The notes beneath the pieces are model-generated. The model made no database searches. It was not told where the DNA came from and saw only the letters and a list, made by a program, of their open reading frames with translations. Made by a program: the position numbers and the translations under genes. Positions 16,494 through 25,586 of a DNA stretch of 64,000 nucleotides are shown piece after piece. Source of the stretch: Companilactobacillus kimchiensis (GTDB lineage Bacteria > Bacillota > Bacilli > Lactobacillales > Lactobacillaceae); the NCBI RefSeq assembly GCF_001438805.1, contig NZ_JQCF01000002.1, positions 1-64,000 of the forward strand. The letters run 5' to 3'. Position 1 is the first letter of the stretch. Each line of letters opens with the position of its first letter.

Positions 16494-16673
16494 TTAGTTA
16501 ACTTTTCGACGTCCCTCAGGAGTATATTTACCACGTTGGTGTTTCTTATATAGATAGTAGATTCCACCGATAATTGCTGCGATGAAAACTAGTGGCAAAA
16601 TAATGTGGATAAAGAATGAGAATAAGATTAGGGCGATGAAAAATCCTAAAATGTATTTCCAAATGTTGTTCAT
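16494..16673 (-). CDS. Small membrane protein (59 aa)
   Basis: 59 residues: a hydrophobic core (residues 6-44) that could span the membrane twice, followed by a basic tail YKKHQRGKYTPEGRRKVN. GGAGAACTAA precedes the ATG. The upstream region contains a 10-bp inverted repeat shared with the divergent 43-aa gene. Function unknown. Confidence 0.65.
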   Translation of the reverse strand: MNNIWKYILGFFIALILFSFFIHIILPLVFIAAIIGGIYYLYKKHQRGKYTPEGRRKVN

Positions 16674-16720
16674 TTAGTTCTCCTTTTCTATTTGTGACTT
16701 AAATTCTATTCATATTTACT

Positions 16721-16756
16721 ATAAAGTCAAGTCAAATGTACTTTGGTTGACTTTAT
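16721..16756. promoter_or_regulatory. Inverted repeat overlapping a divergent promoter
   Basis: ATAAAGTCAA (16721-16730) and its complement TTGACTTTAT (16747-16756), 16 bp apart, lie between the divergent 59-aa and 43-aa genes. The right arm contains TTGACT, a good -35, with TAATAT 16 nt downstream (16769-16774). A repressor bound to this repeat would cover the rightward promoter. Confidence 0.5.
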
Positions 16757-16827
16757 TCAAAAACCTGTTAATATAACAGTTGTCGCTACCTCTAAGAAAT
16801 ACGGAACATAAAGGAGGCGTGAATAAT

Positions 16828-16959
16828 ATGAAATACAGAATTTTGTTAGATCTTAAGGATCAATTATTCACAGCAGTTGATATCAATAATAGTAACAACT
16901 ATGGCAACGGTACAACCATTGAAAAAGCTGTCGCTAATTTGAAAAATAAAGCTGCATAA
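16828..16959 (+). CDS. Small protein (43 aa)
   Basis: 43 residues, soluble and mildly acidic/basic, MKYRILLDLKDQLFTAVDIN at the start, with an Asn-rich middle. It has an excellent AAGGAGG site 9 nt before the ATG, a recognisable promoter and its own strong terminator, so it is very likely expressed. No family recognised. Confidence 0.65.
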   Translation: MKYRILLDLKDQLFTAVDINNSNNYGNGTTIEKAVANLKNKAA

Positions 16960-16969
16960 TAAAAATGAT

Positions 16970-17003
16970 TACTCCAGTGATTTCTCGTCACTGGAGTTTT
17001 TTT
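16970..17003 (+). terminator. Terminator of the 43-aa gene
   Basis: ACTCCAGTGA/TCACTGGAGT stem with a 7-nt loop followed by T7. Confidence 0.92.
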
Positions 17004-17013
17004 GTACCCAAAT

Positions 17014-17529
17014 TTATTCAGGTTTATCGACTGCAAAATCGCCAAAGGTAGCATTAACAGCCCGTGCTAAGTCATGTGGCTCAATTAAGAGAGATTGACC
17101 AACTTTTCCAGCAGAAACGATGATCTTTTCAGCCTCATCAGCTTCCTTAGAGAAATAGATAGGATAATTATGCAGTGATCTAATTCCAACTGGACTATTA
17201 GCACCGTGTTCAAAGCCACTGGTTTTAACTAAGTCTTTCAGAGGAACCATACCAACTTTTTTATTACCCGAGATTTTGGCTAGTTCCTTATAGCTCAGAT
17301 GTTTATCTAATGGAAGCATTCCAACCAAAGGACCAGTTTTATTACCAGTTAAAACTAATGTTTTATAAATCTTATAGCCATCACGACTGTTATCATCCGT
17401 AACTAGCTCCTGAGTATCGCCGTCAGTTTCGGTTGCGAAAGTCATACCTTCATAACTAATTTTTTCTTTGTCTAATATTTTTTCGACAAGTGTTTTTTGA
17501 ATTTTTTTCTTTTTACTCAATTTTGTCAC
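17014..17529 (-). CDS. ybaK: YbaK/EbsC-type Cys-tRNA(Pro) deacylase
   Basis: 171 residues, the usual YbaK/EbsC length. It hydrolyses Cys mischarged onto tRNA-Pro (known for the family). Supporting text: KIYKTLVLTGN near residue 53 (conserved Lys-Thr), KHLSYKELAKISGNKKVGMV, and GANSPVGIRSLHNYPIYFS, which is the loop G.SP.G......P...D seen in the family. Starts with GTG. It stands alone. Confidence 0.87.
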   Translation of the reverse strand: MTKLSKKKKIQKTLVEKILDKEKISYEGMTFATETDGDTQELVTDDNSRDGYKIYKTLVLTGNKTGPLVGMLPLDKHLSYKELAKISGNKKVGMVPLKDLVKTSGFEHGANSPVGIRSLHNYPIYFSKEADEAEKIIVSAGKVGQSLLIEPHDLARAVNATFGDFAVDKPE

Positions 17530-17694
17530 CCAATCTCTAATACTTAATACTTACTTAGTATATAATAACAAAGCCAATGGTTTTTAAAAGCATTGAACCA
17601 TCAGCGATTGAAAATTATTTTTGTTATATAAGTATATTTATTAGGAAATGTTATATAATAACTAACGCTACAACAGGATAAGGAGTGACTAGAC

Positions 17695-17868
17695 ATGAGT
17701 TTATTTAGAAGACACCAGGAAGATCCTGCCGATAATGATTTTATTAAAATTTCTCAAGAAATTAAGAATGATCCCAAAAAATTATCTGAGGCTCAACGAT
17801 TATTTAAAAATAATGAATCTTTAAGAAAAAAGGCGTTTGATAAGAAAGAACAATCTGATAATAATTAG
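17695..17868 (+). CDS. Small charged protein (57 aa)
   Basis: 57 residues, highly charged and probably helical (DFIKISQEIKNDPKKLSEAQ, then KKAFDKKEQSDNN). AAGGAGTGA precedes the ATG and a terminator overlaps the stop codon. Unknown function. Confidence 0.65.
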   Translation: MSLFRRHQEDPADNDFIKISQEIKNDPKKLSEAQRLFKNNESLRKKAFDKKEQSDNN

Positions 17869-17883
17869 ATTGTTCTTTTTTTG
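17845..17883 (+). terminator. Terminator overlapping the end of the 57-aa gene
   Basis: AAAGAACAATCT/AGATTGTTCTTT stem whose left arm lies in the last codons and whose right arm runs into T7. Confidence 0.9.
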
Positions 17884-17964
17884 CCATTATCATTATATAA
17901 AACTAATACTTTTAATAATTATTATCGTATGGTATGATTTTAAAAAGAAATGAGGTGGGGCATT

Positions 17965-18366
17965 ATGAAGCCAGAAAAGAATAAGTATCTAGTTTTAGAA
18001 ACTAATGTTCTATTAGAAAGTTTTTTAACTTATCGGGAAGTATTCACGGAATACTTTAAGACGATGAAGGTGATTGAACGTGGAGAGGCACTGCGTTATG
18101 AAACATATTCTCGCTTGACTGATAATTATATGTCTAATATTCATCGATTTATTAAAGTTTGTGATTCGTATATCACTAAATATCACTTTGAGGAAACCGT
18201 GATGGCTGAAAGTTTGAATAAATACTTTGTTGTTTTGATCGATGCTATCAACTGTTTGGATATTGATAGTGATTCAATTGACCACTTGAGCTTAGAGCAA
18301 TCAAAAGCCAAAATTAAAAGCAGTGAAGTTGAATTTATGAATACAATTAATTTTTTAGTTAAATAA
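17965..18366 (+). CDS. Hypothetical helical protein upstream of prmA
   Basis: 133 residues from the ATG that follows GAGGTGGGG; the open frame begins five codons earlier. It is soluble and probably all-helical. No membrane segments or recognisable catalytic motif. It is separated from prmA by a terminator, so it is likely a separate unit. Confidence 0.65.
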   Translation: MKPEKNKYLVLETNVLLESFLTYREVFTEYFKTMKVIERGEALRYETYSRLTDNYMSNIHRFIKVCDSYITKYHFEETVMAESLNKYFVVLIDAINCLDIDSDSIDHLSLEQSKAKIKSSEVEFMNTINFLVK

Positions 18367-18387
18367 AGACGGTAACGTCTTTTTTTT
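18367..18387 (+). terminator. Short intrinsic terminator
   Basis: AGACG/CGTCT stem with a GTAA tetraloop and T8 immediately after the stop codon of the hypothetical gene. Confidence 0.85.
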
Positions 18388-18430
18388 ATACACTTTTTCT
18401 AGTAATCTTAATAATAATGGAGGAACGCCT

Positions 18431-19348
18431 ATGCTTTGGAAAAAAATAACGGTCGCAATCCCAAACGATTTCGATCCTGAAATCATTTCGGACATCTTTA
18501 TGCGTGTTGGTGCACAAGGAACTGAAATGGTTGACGATGAAGATAATAGTGTTAAAACAAAAATTAATTCTTATTTTGACAAGAATAACTATAACGAAAA
18601 GATTCTCAAGGACCTACAAACACAACTAAATACTCTACCTGATTTTGGTTTTGATATTACTGGTGTGGAAATATCCAGTAGTGAAATAGATGATAGTAGC
18701 TGGGAAAATGAATGGAAACAATATTATCATCCAGTTAAAATTAGTCGTTATCTAACAGTGGTTCCCAATTGGGTCGATTATCAGCCAAAGTATTCTGATG
18801 AACATATAATTGTAATGGATCCGGGTAAATCCTTTGGTACTGGAACTCATCCAACAACGTATTCATGTATGCAGGCTTTGGAATTGATTTTGGGTGATGC
18901 TAAGTCACTTTATGATGTTGGAACCGGTTCAGGGATATTGTCAATTCAAGCACGTCAATTGGGTGTGCAAGATATTAAAGCTTATGATCTTGATCCAGAA
19001 GCCGTCCGAGCAGCTAAAGAGAACATTGCTTTGAATCCTGGATGTGAAGATATTGAAGTTTTTGAAAATTCATTATTAGACGGTGTTGATGGTAAAGTTG
19101 ACGTTATTGTGGCAAATATTTTGGCCGATGTGATTTTACAATTTATACCGGACATTGATCGTCACTTGAATGCTAATGGTTTTGTAGTATTATCAGGAAT
19201 TATTAATGAAAAAGAAGCATTAATTACCGAAAAAATGGCTAAGATTGGATTTGTAGTCTTAGAAGCCTTCCATTTGAAAGGTTGGTCAACATTAATCTGT
19301 AGAAGAAAAGAAGAATACGAGGCCGAAGATGGAGCAATACTTCGTTAA
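18431..19348 (+). CDS. prmA: Ribosomal protein L11 methyltransferase
   Basis: 305 residues, full length. It methylates L11 using S-adenosylmethionine. WENEWKQYYHPVKISRYLTV and DPGKSFGTGTHPTT near residue 140 are PrmA signatures. LYDVGTGSGILSIQARQLG is the SAM-binding loop, and DVIVANILADVI carries the N-(I/L)-L substrate motif. TGGAGG lies before the ATG. It overlaps rsmE by 20 nt, so the two rRNA/ribosome modification genes form an operon. Confidence 0.95.
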   Translation: MLWKKITVAIPNDFDPEIISDIFMRVGAQGTEMVDDEDNSVKTKINSYFDKNNYNEKILKDLQTQLNTLPDFGFDITGVEISSSEIDDSSWENEWKQYYHPVKISRYLTVVPNWVDYQPKYSDEHIIVMDPGKSFGTGTHPTTYSCMQALELILGDAKSLYDVGTGSGILSIQARQLGVQDIKAYDLDPEAVRAAKENIALNPGCEDIEVFENSLLDGVDGKVDVIVANILADVILQFIPDIDRHLNANGFVVLSGIINEKEALITEKMAKIGFVVLEAFHLKGWSTLICRRKEEYEAEDGAILR

Positions 19349-20078
19349 AGAGACAATTAATAGTAATAATTATCAAATAACTGATCCAGAAACTTTCAAG
19401 CATGTGGCAAAGGTATTACGTCATAAGACTGGTGATGTGATCTATCTAGTTGATACAACTGAGAGTTTATTTGCGGCAACTATCAAGAATGTCGATCAAG
19501 AACAAAATTTGATTGAAACTGAACTTGAAAAAATGACCACCGCCAGTTCAGAAATGCCAGTTGATGTGACAGTGGCTTGTTCATTATCCAAAAAAGATAA
19601 AATCGAATGGATTACACAAAAGTCAACTGAACTAGGTGCTAAAAAGATAATTTTCTTTGATTCCAAGTATTCAATTATGAATTGGAAAAAGAATGTCGTT
19701 GAAAAAAAGTTACTACGTTTACAGGAAATTGCTAAAAATGCAGCTCAACAATCCAAACGACGCATTATTCCTGAAGTCATTTACATCGACAGTTTGCAAA
19801 AATTAATTGATTATAAAGCTGAATCAAGTTTAGTAGCATATGAAGAATCGGCTAAACAGGGTGAAATTAGTTTGTTAGCTCAAACGCTGGCTAAAACTCC
19901 TAAGTCAGTTCTATGTGCGTTTGGACCAGAAGGTGGATTTGCTCCAGAGGAGATTGATTTCTTGAATCAAAATGACTTTTTGTCAGTTGGTTTAGGACCA
20001 CGGATCATGCGGGCAGAAACAGCACCCATGTACTTCCTATCAGTGCTATCATATAAGTACGAACTAACTGTAAAATGA
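19329..20078 (+). CDS. rsmE: 16S rRNA (uracil1498-N3)-methyltransferase
   Basis: 249 residues. SPOUT-class methyltransferase: N-terminal PUA-like domain (HVAKVLRHKTGDVIYLVDTT), then SLSKKDKIEWITQKSTELGA and KNAAQQSKRRIIPEV. The knotted SAM site reads LCAFGPEGGFAPEEIDFL, followed by LGPRIMRAETAP. All are diagnostic. It begins inside the end of prmA and is translated as its partner. Confidence 0.95.
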   Translation: MEQYFVKETINSNNYQITDPETFKHVAKVLRHKTGDVIYLVDTTESLFAATIKNVDQEQNLIETELEKMTTASSEMPVDVTVACSLSKKDKIEWITQKSTELGAKKIIFFDSKYSIMNWKKNVVEKKLLRLQEIAKNAAQQSKRRIIPEVIYIDSLQKLIDYKAESSLVAYEESAKQGEISLLAQTLAKTPKSVLCAFGPEGGFAPEEIDFLNQNDFLSVGLGPRIMRAETAPMYFLSVLSYKYELTVK

Positions 20079-20088
20079 GGAACAAATC

Positions 20089-20427
20089 GTGAAAAACATT
20101 TGGAAAAAAGTTGAAAAATCAAAAACAACTTACATTGCTTTAATCTCAATTATTTTGGTGTTCATTATGCCAATTTTGTTTAATCTTTTTCATTTAGGAA
20201 GAACTAACCGAATCATTTGGTTATTTTTTATTATCAATATCTTATTTGCCAGTTTTATTGGCTGGTTTTCAAGAAAATATGGTCTGTCGTTTTACAATTT
20301 AGTTATTTTTCCGGTCATATTTGTTATCAGCGTGTTTGTTAAATATGGTCGTTATGGATACTTTTTAGCTGGAATCTATTTGGTTTTAAGTATTTTAATA
20401 TATTTTTTGTTTGAAAAAGAAGAATAA
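20089..20427 (+). CDS. Small multi-pass membrane protein, unknown
   Basis: 112 residues, GTG start 10 nt after rsmE. Four hydrophobic segments (about residues 14-31, 40-57, 64-80 and 87-107), basic start, acidic end. It probably shares the prmA-rsmE transcript, with a terminator after it. No family recognised. Confidence 0.7.
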   Translation: MKNIWKKVEKSKTTYIALISIILVFIMPILFNLFHLGRTNRIIWLFFIINILFASFIGWFSRKYGLSFYNLVIFPVIFVISVFVKYGRYGYFLAGIYLVLSILIYFLFEKEE

Positions 20428-20470
20428 TTGTACATTTTGCGATAAAGCAATCATAATAATATGTAAAATA

Positions 20471-20495
20471 AAAGCACTCAATGAGTGCTTTTTAT
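20471..20495 (+). terminator. Terminator between the prmA-rsmE unit and rel
   Basis: AAAGCACTC/GAGTGCTTT stem followed by TTTATT. The rel gene begins about 20 nt beyond it. Confidence 0.8.
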
Positions 20496-20515
20496 TGTAA
20501 CGGGGTGAATATTTC

Positions 20516-22747
20516 ATGAAGAAAATTAAAGATTATACGCCTGAGGAAGTTTTAGACATTTGTCGGGGCTATATGAATGAAGAACATGTCGAGTTCGTTA
20601 ATAAGTCTTATAATTTCGCAGCTTATGTTCATAAGGAACAAAAGCGTGCTACTGGTGAACCTTATATTATTCACCCAATTCAAGTAGCTCAAATTTTGGC
20701 ATCCTTACATATGGATCCTTATACAGTAGCAGCAGGGTATTTACACGATGTTGTGGAAGATACTAATGTTACTTTAGGGGATGTTAGAGAACTTTTTGGT
20801 GATCAAGTTGCAACGATTGTTGATGGCGTAACTAAGATTAGCAAGTATAAGTATAATTCCCATCAAGAACTTTTGGCTGAAAATCACCGGAAGATGCTTT
20901 TAGCAACAGCTAAAGATTTACGAGTTATTATGGTTAAATTAGCGGATCGCTTACACAATATGCGAACTTTAAAGGCACTTCGTCCTGATAAACAACGTCG
21001 AATCGCTAATGAAACTTTGGAAATTTATGCACCATTAGCAGACCGTCTAGGTATCAGTAAGATTAAATGGGAACTAGAAGATCTATCGTTACATTACATT
21101 AATCCCCAACAATACTATCGAATCGTACATTTGATGAATAGTAAACGTGATCAACGTGAGGCCTATATTACTGAGGCTATCGATTATATCAAAACCAGTG
21201 TTGACGCTTTAGGAATTAAGTATGATATTTATGGTCGTCCTAAGCATATTTATTCAATTTATAAGAAGATGCGTGATAAACATAAGCAATTTTCTGAATT
21301 ATATGATCTATTAGCTATTCGGATCGTAGTAGATTCAGTTAAAGATTGTTATGCCGTTTTGGGTTCAATTCACTCCAAGTGGAAGCCAATTCCTGGACGT
21401 TTTAAGGATTATATTGCTGTTCCTAAGGCCAATGGGTACCAATCATTGCATACGACTATTATGGGTCCCGGTGGTCAACCACTAGAAGTTCAAATCAGAA
21501 CTTTTGAAATGCACCAAGTTGCTGAATATGGTGTTGCAGCTCACTGGGCTTATAAAGAAGGTAATTTCGAAGGCGTTCACCTGGATAATGATGAACAGAA
21601 AATCGATGTTTTCCGTGAAATATTAGAGCTTCAGGAAAATTCTGACAACGCAGCTGATTTTATGAAATCTGTTAAAGGTGAGATTTTTAATGATCGGGTT
21701 TATGTCTTCACTCCTGAAGGTGAAGTTATTGAATTGCCTAAGGGTGCGGTTACGTTGGACTTCGCCTATCAAGTGCATACTGAAGTTGGTAATCACTCTG
21801 TTGGTGCTAAAATCAGTGGTCGTATGGTACCTTTGAATTATCAGTTGAAGAATGGCGATATCGTAGAGATGTTGACGAACTCTAATTCATCACCAAGTCG
21901 TGACTGGGTCAATGTCGTTTACACAGCTCGAGCTAAGAACAAAATCAAACGTTATTTCCGAACCAAAGATCGTGAAGAAAATATTGTGCTTGGTCGAGAA
22001 TCAATTGAAAACGAATTAAAAAATCGTTCAATTTCTAGTAAAAAATATCTTGATAAAAAACATCTTGAATTAGCAATGAAGATTTTTAACTATACTGAAC
22101 CAGATGAATTATTTAATGCTGTTGGTTATGGCGAACTTTCACCGATTAATGTGGTTCACAAGTTACTTAGTGAAGATCCTGATCGTAAGAAGCAAGCTGA
22201 GAAAAAAGAGCTTGAAGAGCAAGTTATTACTAATACTGATGAGAAGACAACTCAGTCACAAGCTGACAGTCCTAAACTCAAAAAGGAACGTAATAATGCT
22301 AATACCAGTATTTCTGTTCAGGGAATTGATAATCTACTGATTCGCTTGGCTAAATGTTGTAATCCGATTCCTGGGGATGAAATTGTAGGTTATATCACTA
22401 AAGGACGTGGTTTGACGATTCACCGGGCTGATTGTCCAAATGTTCAAAGTGAAGAAGCCAAGAAACGTTTCATTGATGTTAATTGGGATAATGTTACCAA
22501 AGAGAAGCGTTATACAGCTGATTTGGATGTCTATGCCTTTAATCGTAATGGTTTGATCAATGAAGTTTTACAAGTGATCAATTCAAATACCAATACATTG
22601 AATAATGTAATTGGTCGCCTGGATAAAGATAAAATGGCGATCATTCATGTCAGTATTGGAGTTAACAATAAAGAACATTTGGATAATATTATTTCAAAAT
22701 TGAAAAATATTCAAAATGTTTATGAAATTAAGAGGACGGTAGCTTAG
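20516..22747 (+). CDS. relA: Bifunctional (p)ppGpp synthetase/hydrolase, RSH family
   Basis: 743 residues. Order: HD hydrolase domain (residues ~50-150, GYLHDVVEDT holds the HD pair), RelA/SpoT synthetase (~240-350, GRFKDYIAVPKANGYQSLHT), TGS (~393-455, VYVFTPEGEVIELPKG), then C-terminal regions ending in an ACT domain (~665-743). The synthetase motif reads RFKD, that is RXKD, typical of bifunctional Rel rather than synthesis-only RelA. GTAACGGGGTG precedes the ATG. It is immediately followed by dtd, the common Firmicute order. Confidence 0.96.
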   Translation: MKKIKDYTPEEVLDICRGYMNEEHVEFVNKSYNFAAYVHKEQKRATGEPYIIHPIQVAQILASLHMDPYTVAAGYLHDVVEDTNVTLGDVRELFGDQVATIVDGVTKISKYKYNSHQELLAENHRKMLLATAKDLRVIMVKLADRLHNMRTLKALRPDKQRRIANETLEIYAPLADRLGISKIKWELEDLSLHYINPQQYYRIVHLMNSKRDQREAYITEAIDYIKTSVDALGIKYDIYGRPKHIYSIYKKMRDKHKQFSELYDLLAIRIVVDSVKDCYAVLGSIHSKWKPIPGRFKDYIAVPKANGYQSLHTTIMGPGGQPLEVQIRTFEMHQVAEYGVAAHWAYKEGNFEGVHLDNDEQKIDVFREILELQENSDNAADFMKSVKGEIFNDRVYVFTPEGEVIELPKGAVTLDFAYQVHTEVGNHSVGAKISGRMVPLNYQLKNGDIVEMLTNSNSSPSRDWVNVVYTARAKNKIKRYFRTKDREENIVLGRESIENELKNRSISSKKYLDKKHLELAMKIFNYTEPDELFNAVGYGELSPINVVHKLLSEDPDRKKQAEKKELEEQVITNTDEKTTQSQADSPKLKKERNNANTSISVQGIDNLLIRLAKCCNPIPGDEIVGYITKGRGLTIHRADCPNVQSEEAKKRFIDVNWDNVTKEKRYTADLDVYAFNRNGLINEVLQVINSNTNTLNNVIGRLDKDKMAIIHVSIGVNNKEHLDNIISKLKNIQNVYEIKRTVA

Positions 22748-23185
22748 ATGAAAGTTGTTATACAACGAGTGTCTGAAGCTAAGGTTACCGTGGACAATAA
22801 AATCCTTGGTCAAATTGATCAGGGATTTTGTTTGTTGGTAGCTTTTGCGGATGAAGACACGGAAGAAACACTTGAATATATGGTCCGAAAAATTTCTAAT
22901 ATGAGAATTTTTTCGGATGCTGACGATAAAATGAATTTATCAATTAAAGATGTGAGTGGACAAATCCTATCAATTTCGCAATTTACATTGTATGCTGATA
23001 CTAAGCATGGTAATCGACCAAGTTTTACTGGAGCTGGAAATTTTGAAGCTTCTAGTAAAAAGTATGATCATTTTAATGATCTGTTACGTGCCAATGATTT
23101 GACAGTTGAAACTGGTGAATTTGGAGCTGATATGCAAGTATCACTGACCAATGATGGACCAGTAACTATTTTGATGGAGCGATAA
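22748..23185 (+). CDS. dtd: D-aminoacyl-tRNA deacylase
   Basis: 145 residues, the expected size. It removes D-amino acids from tRNA. It has the family's [20 protein letters not shown] (catalytic SQ region) and the C-terminal [12 protein letters not shown], the NxGP(V/I)T cross-subunit motif. The ATG follows the rel stop codon directly, with a ribosome binding site inside the rel end (AGAGGACGG). Cotranscribed with rel and the HAD gene. Confidence 0.95.
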   Translation: MKVVIQRVSEAKVTVDNKILGQIDQGFCLLVAFADEDTEETLEYMVRKISNMRIFSDADDKMNLSIKDVSGQILSISQFTLYADTKHGNRPSFTGAGNFEASSKKYDHFNDLLRANDLTVETGEFGADMQVSLTNDGPVTILMER

Positions 23186-23187
23186 TA

Positions 23188-23811
23188 ATGAAAAGTATTG
23201 TATGGGACTTCGATGACACGATTGCCAATAGTTATCCCGGGATCGTTTCGGCTACACAAAGATCTTTACGAGAGAACTTTGATATCAGTTTGTCGAAGGA
23301 CACGATTTTTAAGGAATCAAAAAAAACCTCAGTTAGAAAATTTGTAACTGATTTATTAAAAGATGAAGATGATACAGCCCAAGCAGTCAAACTTTTTTAT
23401 ACGACATATTTTCGTTATGAAAAGGAATATCACGATAAAATAACACTGATTCCCCATATTAAAAATGTTTTGAAATATTGTGATGACGAGCACGATATGC
23501 AATTTATTGTGACGCATCGGGATCAGTCAATTTTTGACTTGGCTAAATCGTTGGGAATTGAACCTTTCTTTAAGGAAATCGTCAGTGTTGCTGATGGATA
23601 TAAACGGAAACCAGATTCTAATATGTTGGATTATTTGATGGCTAAATATGATCTTAAAAAAGAAGATCTTTGGGTTATCGGTGATCGTCAGATTGATGTT
23701 GATTTTGGTAGAAGTGTTGGTGCTAATACGATTTTATTGAATTCAGCTAAGGTTGATTTTGATTATGATCATAAAGTCAGTGATTTACTTGAGATTGAAA
23801 AAATAATTTAA
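23188..23811 (+). CDS. HAD superfamily hydrolase
   Basis: 207 residues. HAD motif I is WDFDDTIANS at residues 5-14 (nucleophile Asp plus acid Asp). Motif II lies near IVTHRD, motif III around KRKPDSNMLDYL, and motif IV in VIGDRQIDVDFGRSVGAN. It resembles phosphoglycolate phosphatase-like (HAD-IA) members; the substrate is unknown. It starts 2 nt after dtd and its stop overlaps the next start (TAATG), so it belongs to the rel-dtd operon. Confidence 0.88.
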   Translation: MKSIVWDFDDTIANSYPGIVSATQRSLRENFDISLSKDTIFKESKKTSVRKFVTDLLKDEDDTAQAVKLFYTTYFRYEKEYHDKITLIPHIKNVLKYCDDEHDMQFIVTHRDQSIFDLAKSLGIEPFFKEIVSVADGYKRKPDSNMLDYLMAKYDLKKEDLWVIGDRQIDVDFGRSVGANTILLNSAKVDFDYDHKVSDLLEIEKII

Positions 23812-24227
23812 TGGATGAAAACATGGATAATAAACTTGAAAGATTAACTTACGACCAAATTGTGGCAATTCATTTGGCAATTGAAGAGAATGAAGAAATT
23901 ACTTTTAGTGAAAAACGTTTAAAGAGTAATTTAGAATTCTTAAATCAATTTGAAGACCTAGAACTTTATGCAACACATTTTCTTTGTACAATGATCTGTG
24001 ATGACATTTTTGAAAAATACAATGTTGAAACAACAATTGCGGCATTGGATTTCTTTTTAAGACACAATGGTTATTGTTTGGACTTAGAAAAAGATGTCGA
24101 TAAGACAACTATTTTAGGTTTGATCAAAACAATCAAGGCTGCCGATGGTTTGAAGAAAGATGATTTGAAGAATATTCAAGGCATCTTAGCAACCTGCATT
24201 CATCCGCTTACGGAAGATATTGAGTAA
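23811..24227 (+). CDS. Hypothetical acidic protein at the end of the rel operon
   Basis: 138 residues, rich in Glu and Asp, probably helical. Its ATG overlaps the HAD stop (TAATG), pointing to coupled translation; an alternative ATG lies four codons on. No motif recognised. A long imperfect hairpin with T6 follows it. Confidence 0.7.
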   Translation: MDENMDNKLERLTYDQIVAIHLAIEENEEITFSEKRLKSNLEFLNQFEDLELYATHFLCTMICDDIFEKYNVETTIAALDFFLRHNGYCLDLEKDVDKTTILGLIKTIKAADGLKKDDLKNIQGILATCIHPLTEDIE

Positions 24228-24285
24228 CGAAAGAATTTTTAACAATTGATTTAGTTATTTGAAGGATATTGTTTTCCAAAGATAG

Positions 24286-24361
24286 AAAAAAATCACACTA
24301 CATTATTGTTTATGAACCCTCAATTAAGGAGGCTTCTACCAATAGTATGGTGTGATTTTTT
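24286..24361 (+). terminator. Long imperfect terminator-like hairpin
   Basis: AAAAAATCACAC pairs with GTGTGATTTTTT across about 50 nt with a partly paired interior. A T-run ends the right arm. It sits downstream of the rel operon and before a minus-strand gene, so it could serve either direction. Confidence 0.6.
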
Positions 24362-24411
24362 GATTGGAATAACAAAGTATATTGGCTCAGCATTAAACTA
24401 TTCTTAGTAGT

Positions 24412-24711
24412 TTAATGGTTGGTTCTTTTGAAATCAGTACGATATTTTTTCCATTCGCCATGTTCCATTAGAAAAGATTCACCAGTCTGCATATTGCGAA
24501 CTTTATAAACACTAGAGAGTAAATAAAGATCGACAAGTGAGGCAACCAAAAAGAGTACGCCAATACCATGAATCATCAAGGTCACTAAACCAATCAATAA
24601 TTCGATAAATTGTCGTTTGTTGTAGGTTCTAAATAATTTGGGTAGAGTTCCATCTTCATTCCAAACTTCACGGGCCGTTTTTTTGGTTAATAGTGGTTGA
24701 AAGTTATGCAT
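24412..24711 (-). CDS. Small membrane protein (99 aa)
   Basis: 99 residues with a hydrophobic central stretch (about 37-68) that can form two helices, flanked by charged ends (RTYNKRQF, GEWKKYRTDFKRTNH). AAGGATAT precedes the ATG. Its neighbour on the same strand is the histidine phosphatase. No family recognised. Confidence 0.65.
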   Translation of the reverse strand: MHNFQPLLTKKTAREVWNEDGTLPKLFRTYNKRQFIELLIGLVTLMIHGIGVLFLVASLVDLYLLSSVYKVRNMQTGESFLMEHGEWKKYRTDFKRTNH

Positions 24712-24774
24712 AATAAATATCCTTCTGGTTTTTAATTAAGCATATTATAGCAAAGATATATCTCAAGCTTGCAC

Positions 24775-25302
24775 TCAGTCATAATCAATTTGATAAATAC
24801 CACAATAAGGAATCTGAGTTTTAAGATTAAGACCTACCATTTGACGAATGACTTGACCATGAGTAACACAACCGATACAGCTATATTTATTTTTATATTT
24901 ATCGAGCACCGATTCAACTCGGTTAATTATATCTTGTGGTGTTTCATAATCAAAACCAGAATTATGGGTACCGTGAACATAATCATTATAAGCGCTCTTA
25001 ACTTGTTGATAGCCTTCCAATTTGCGCCCAGTCTTGTCAGGTCGCCACTCATGAAGTAATAACTCAACTTGAGTGGGGACGTCATTATATTTGACAAATT
25101 CCATTGCTGTTTCCATAGTCCGGGTATATGGTGATACCAAAAGTAGCTGCATTTTATCAAAAATAGGGCTCTGAGCCACTTTATCAGCTATCTGAATGCC
25201 TTTGGTAGTTAGTCTAGTTAAGTCGCGACCATAGCCCACATAGCCAGCCTTATCAACCTGAGTAAAATCTGGTTGAGAATGACGAATTAGGTAAACTTTC
25301 AT
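24775..25302 (-). CDS. Histidine phosphatase family protein
   Basis: 175 residues from ATG at 25302, which has AAGGAGG 6 nt upstream; the longer open frame beginning at 25428 runs into IS-end sequence. The family RHG-type motif is LIRHSQPD at residues 4-11 (RHS instead of RHG) and the second catalytic His is in CVTHGQVIRQM. It is a phosphoglycerate-mutase-like fold acting on unknown phosphoesters. The IS110 element lies directly upstream and may have separated this gene from its original promoter. Confidence 0.85.
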   Translation of the reverse strand: MKVYLIRHSQPDFTQVDKAGYVGYGRDLTRLTTKGIQIADKVAQSPIFDKMQLLLVSPYTRTMETAMEFVKYNDVPTQVELLLHEWRPDKTGRKLEGYQQVKSAYNDYVHGTHNSGFDYETPQDIINRVESVLDKYKNKYSCIGCVTHGQVIRQMVGLNLKTQIPYCGIYQIDYD

Positions 25303-25336
25303 AAAAAGCCTCCTTATGAATAGTTTTACTATACAA

Positions 25337-25586
25337 AAAACGATCTGAGGGTTCGCTTCACTCTCCCTCGTAACCATATAGTGAAATAAAACATTTATCC
25401 AGTTATACTTTCCTTGAAGGTGATCCACAGTTCATCGTATCTTTATTGGTGTTTTTAACCCGTACAAAAAACCGATGGCCTTTAGTCCATGAGATTAACC
25501 AATTGTCGCCTTTGTGCACGTATATAAAATTACAACCCTCAATGACTGAAGGTGGATCTCCTAAATATCTATTGGAGGTATTACTT
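25337..25586 (+). ncRNA. Candidate IS110 bridge RNA region
   Basis: In characterised IS110-group elements the long left non-coding end encodes a bridge RNA with target-binding and donor-binding loops. This 250-nt stretch contains several small stems: GAGGG/CCCTC at about 25346-25368, ATGG/CCAT at about 25474-25489, and CTCC/GGAG just before the transposase. The loop assignment cannot be made by eye. Confidence 0.45.

Noticed and set aside
25446-25586. N-terminal 47-codon extension of the IS110 transposase
   Set aside because: No ribosome binding site at the upstream start; the ATG at 25587 has TTGGAGG, and the upstream part is the IS non-coding end.
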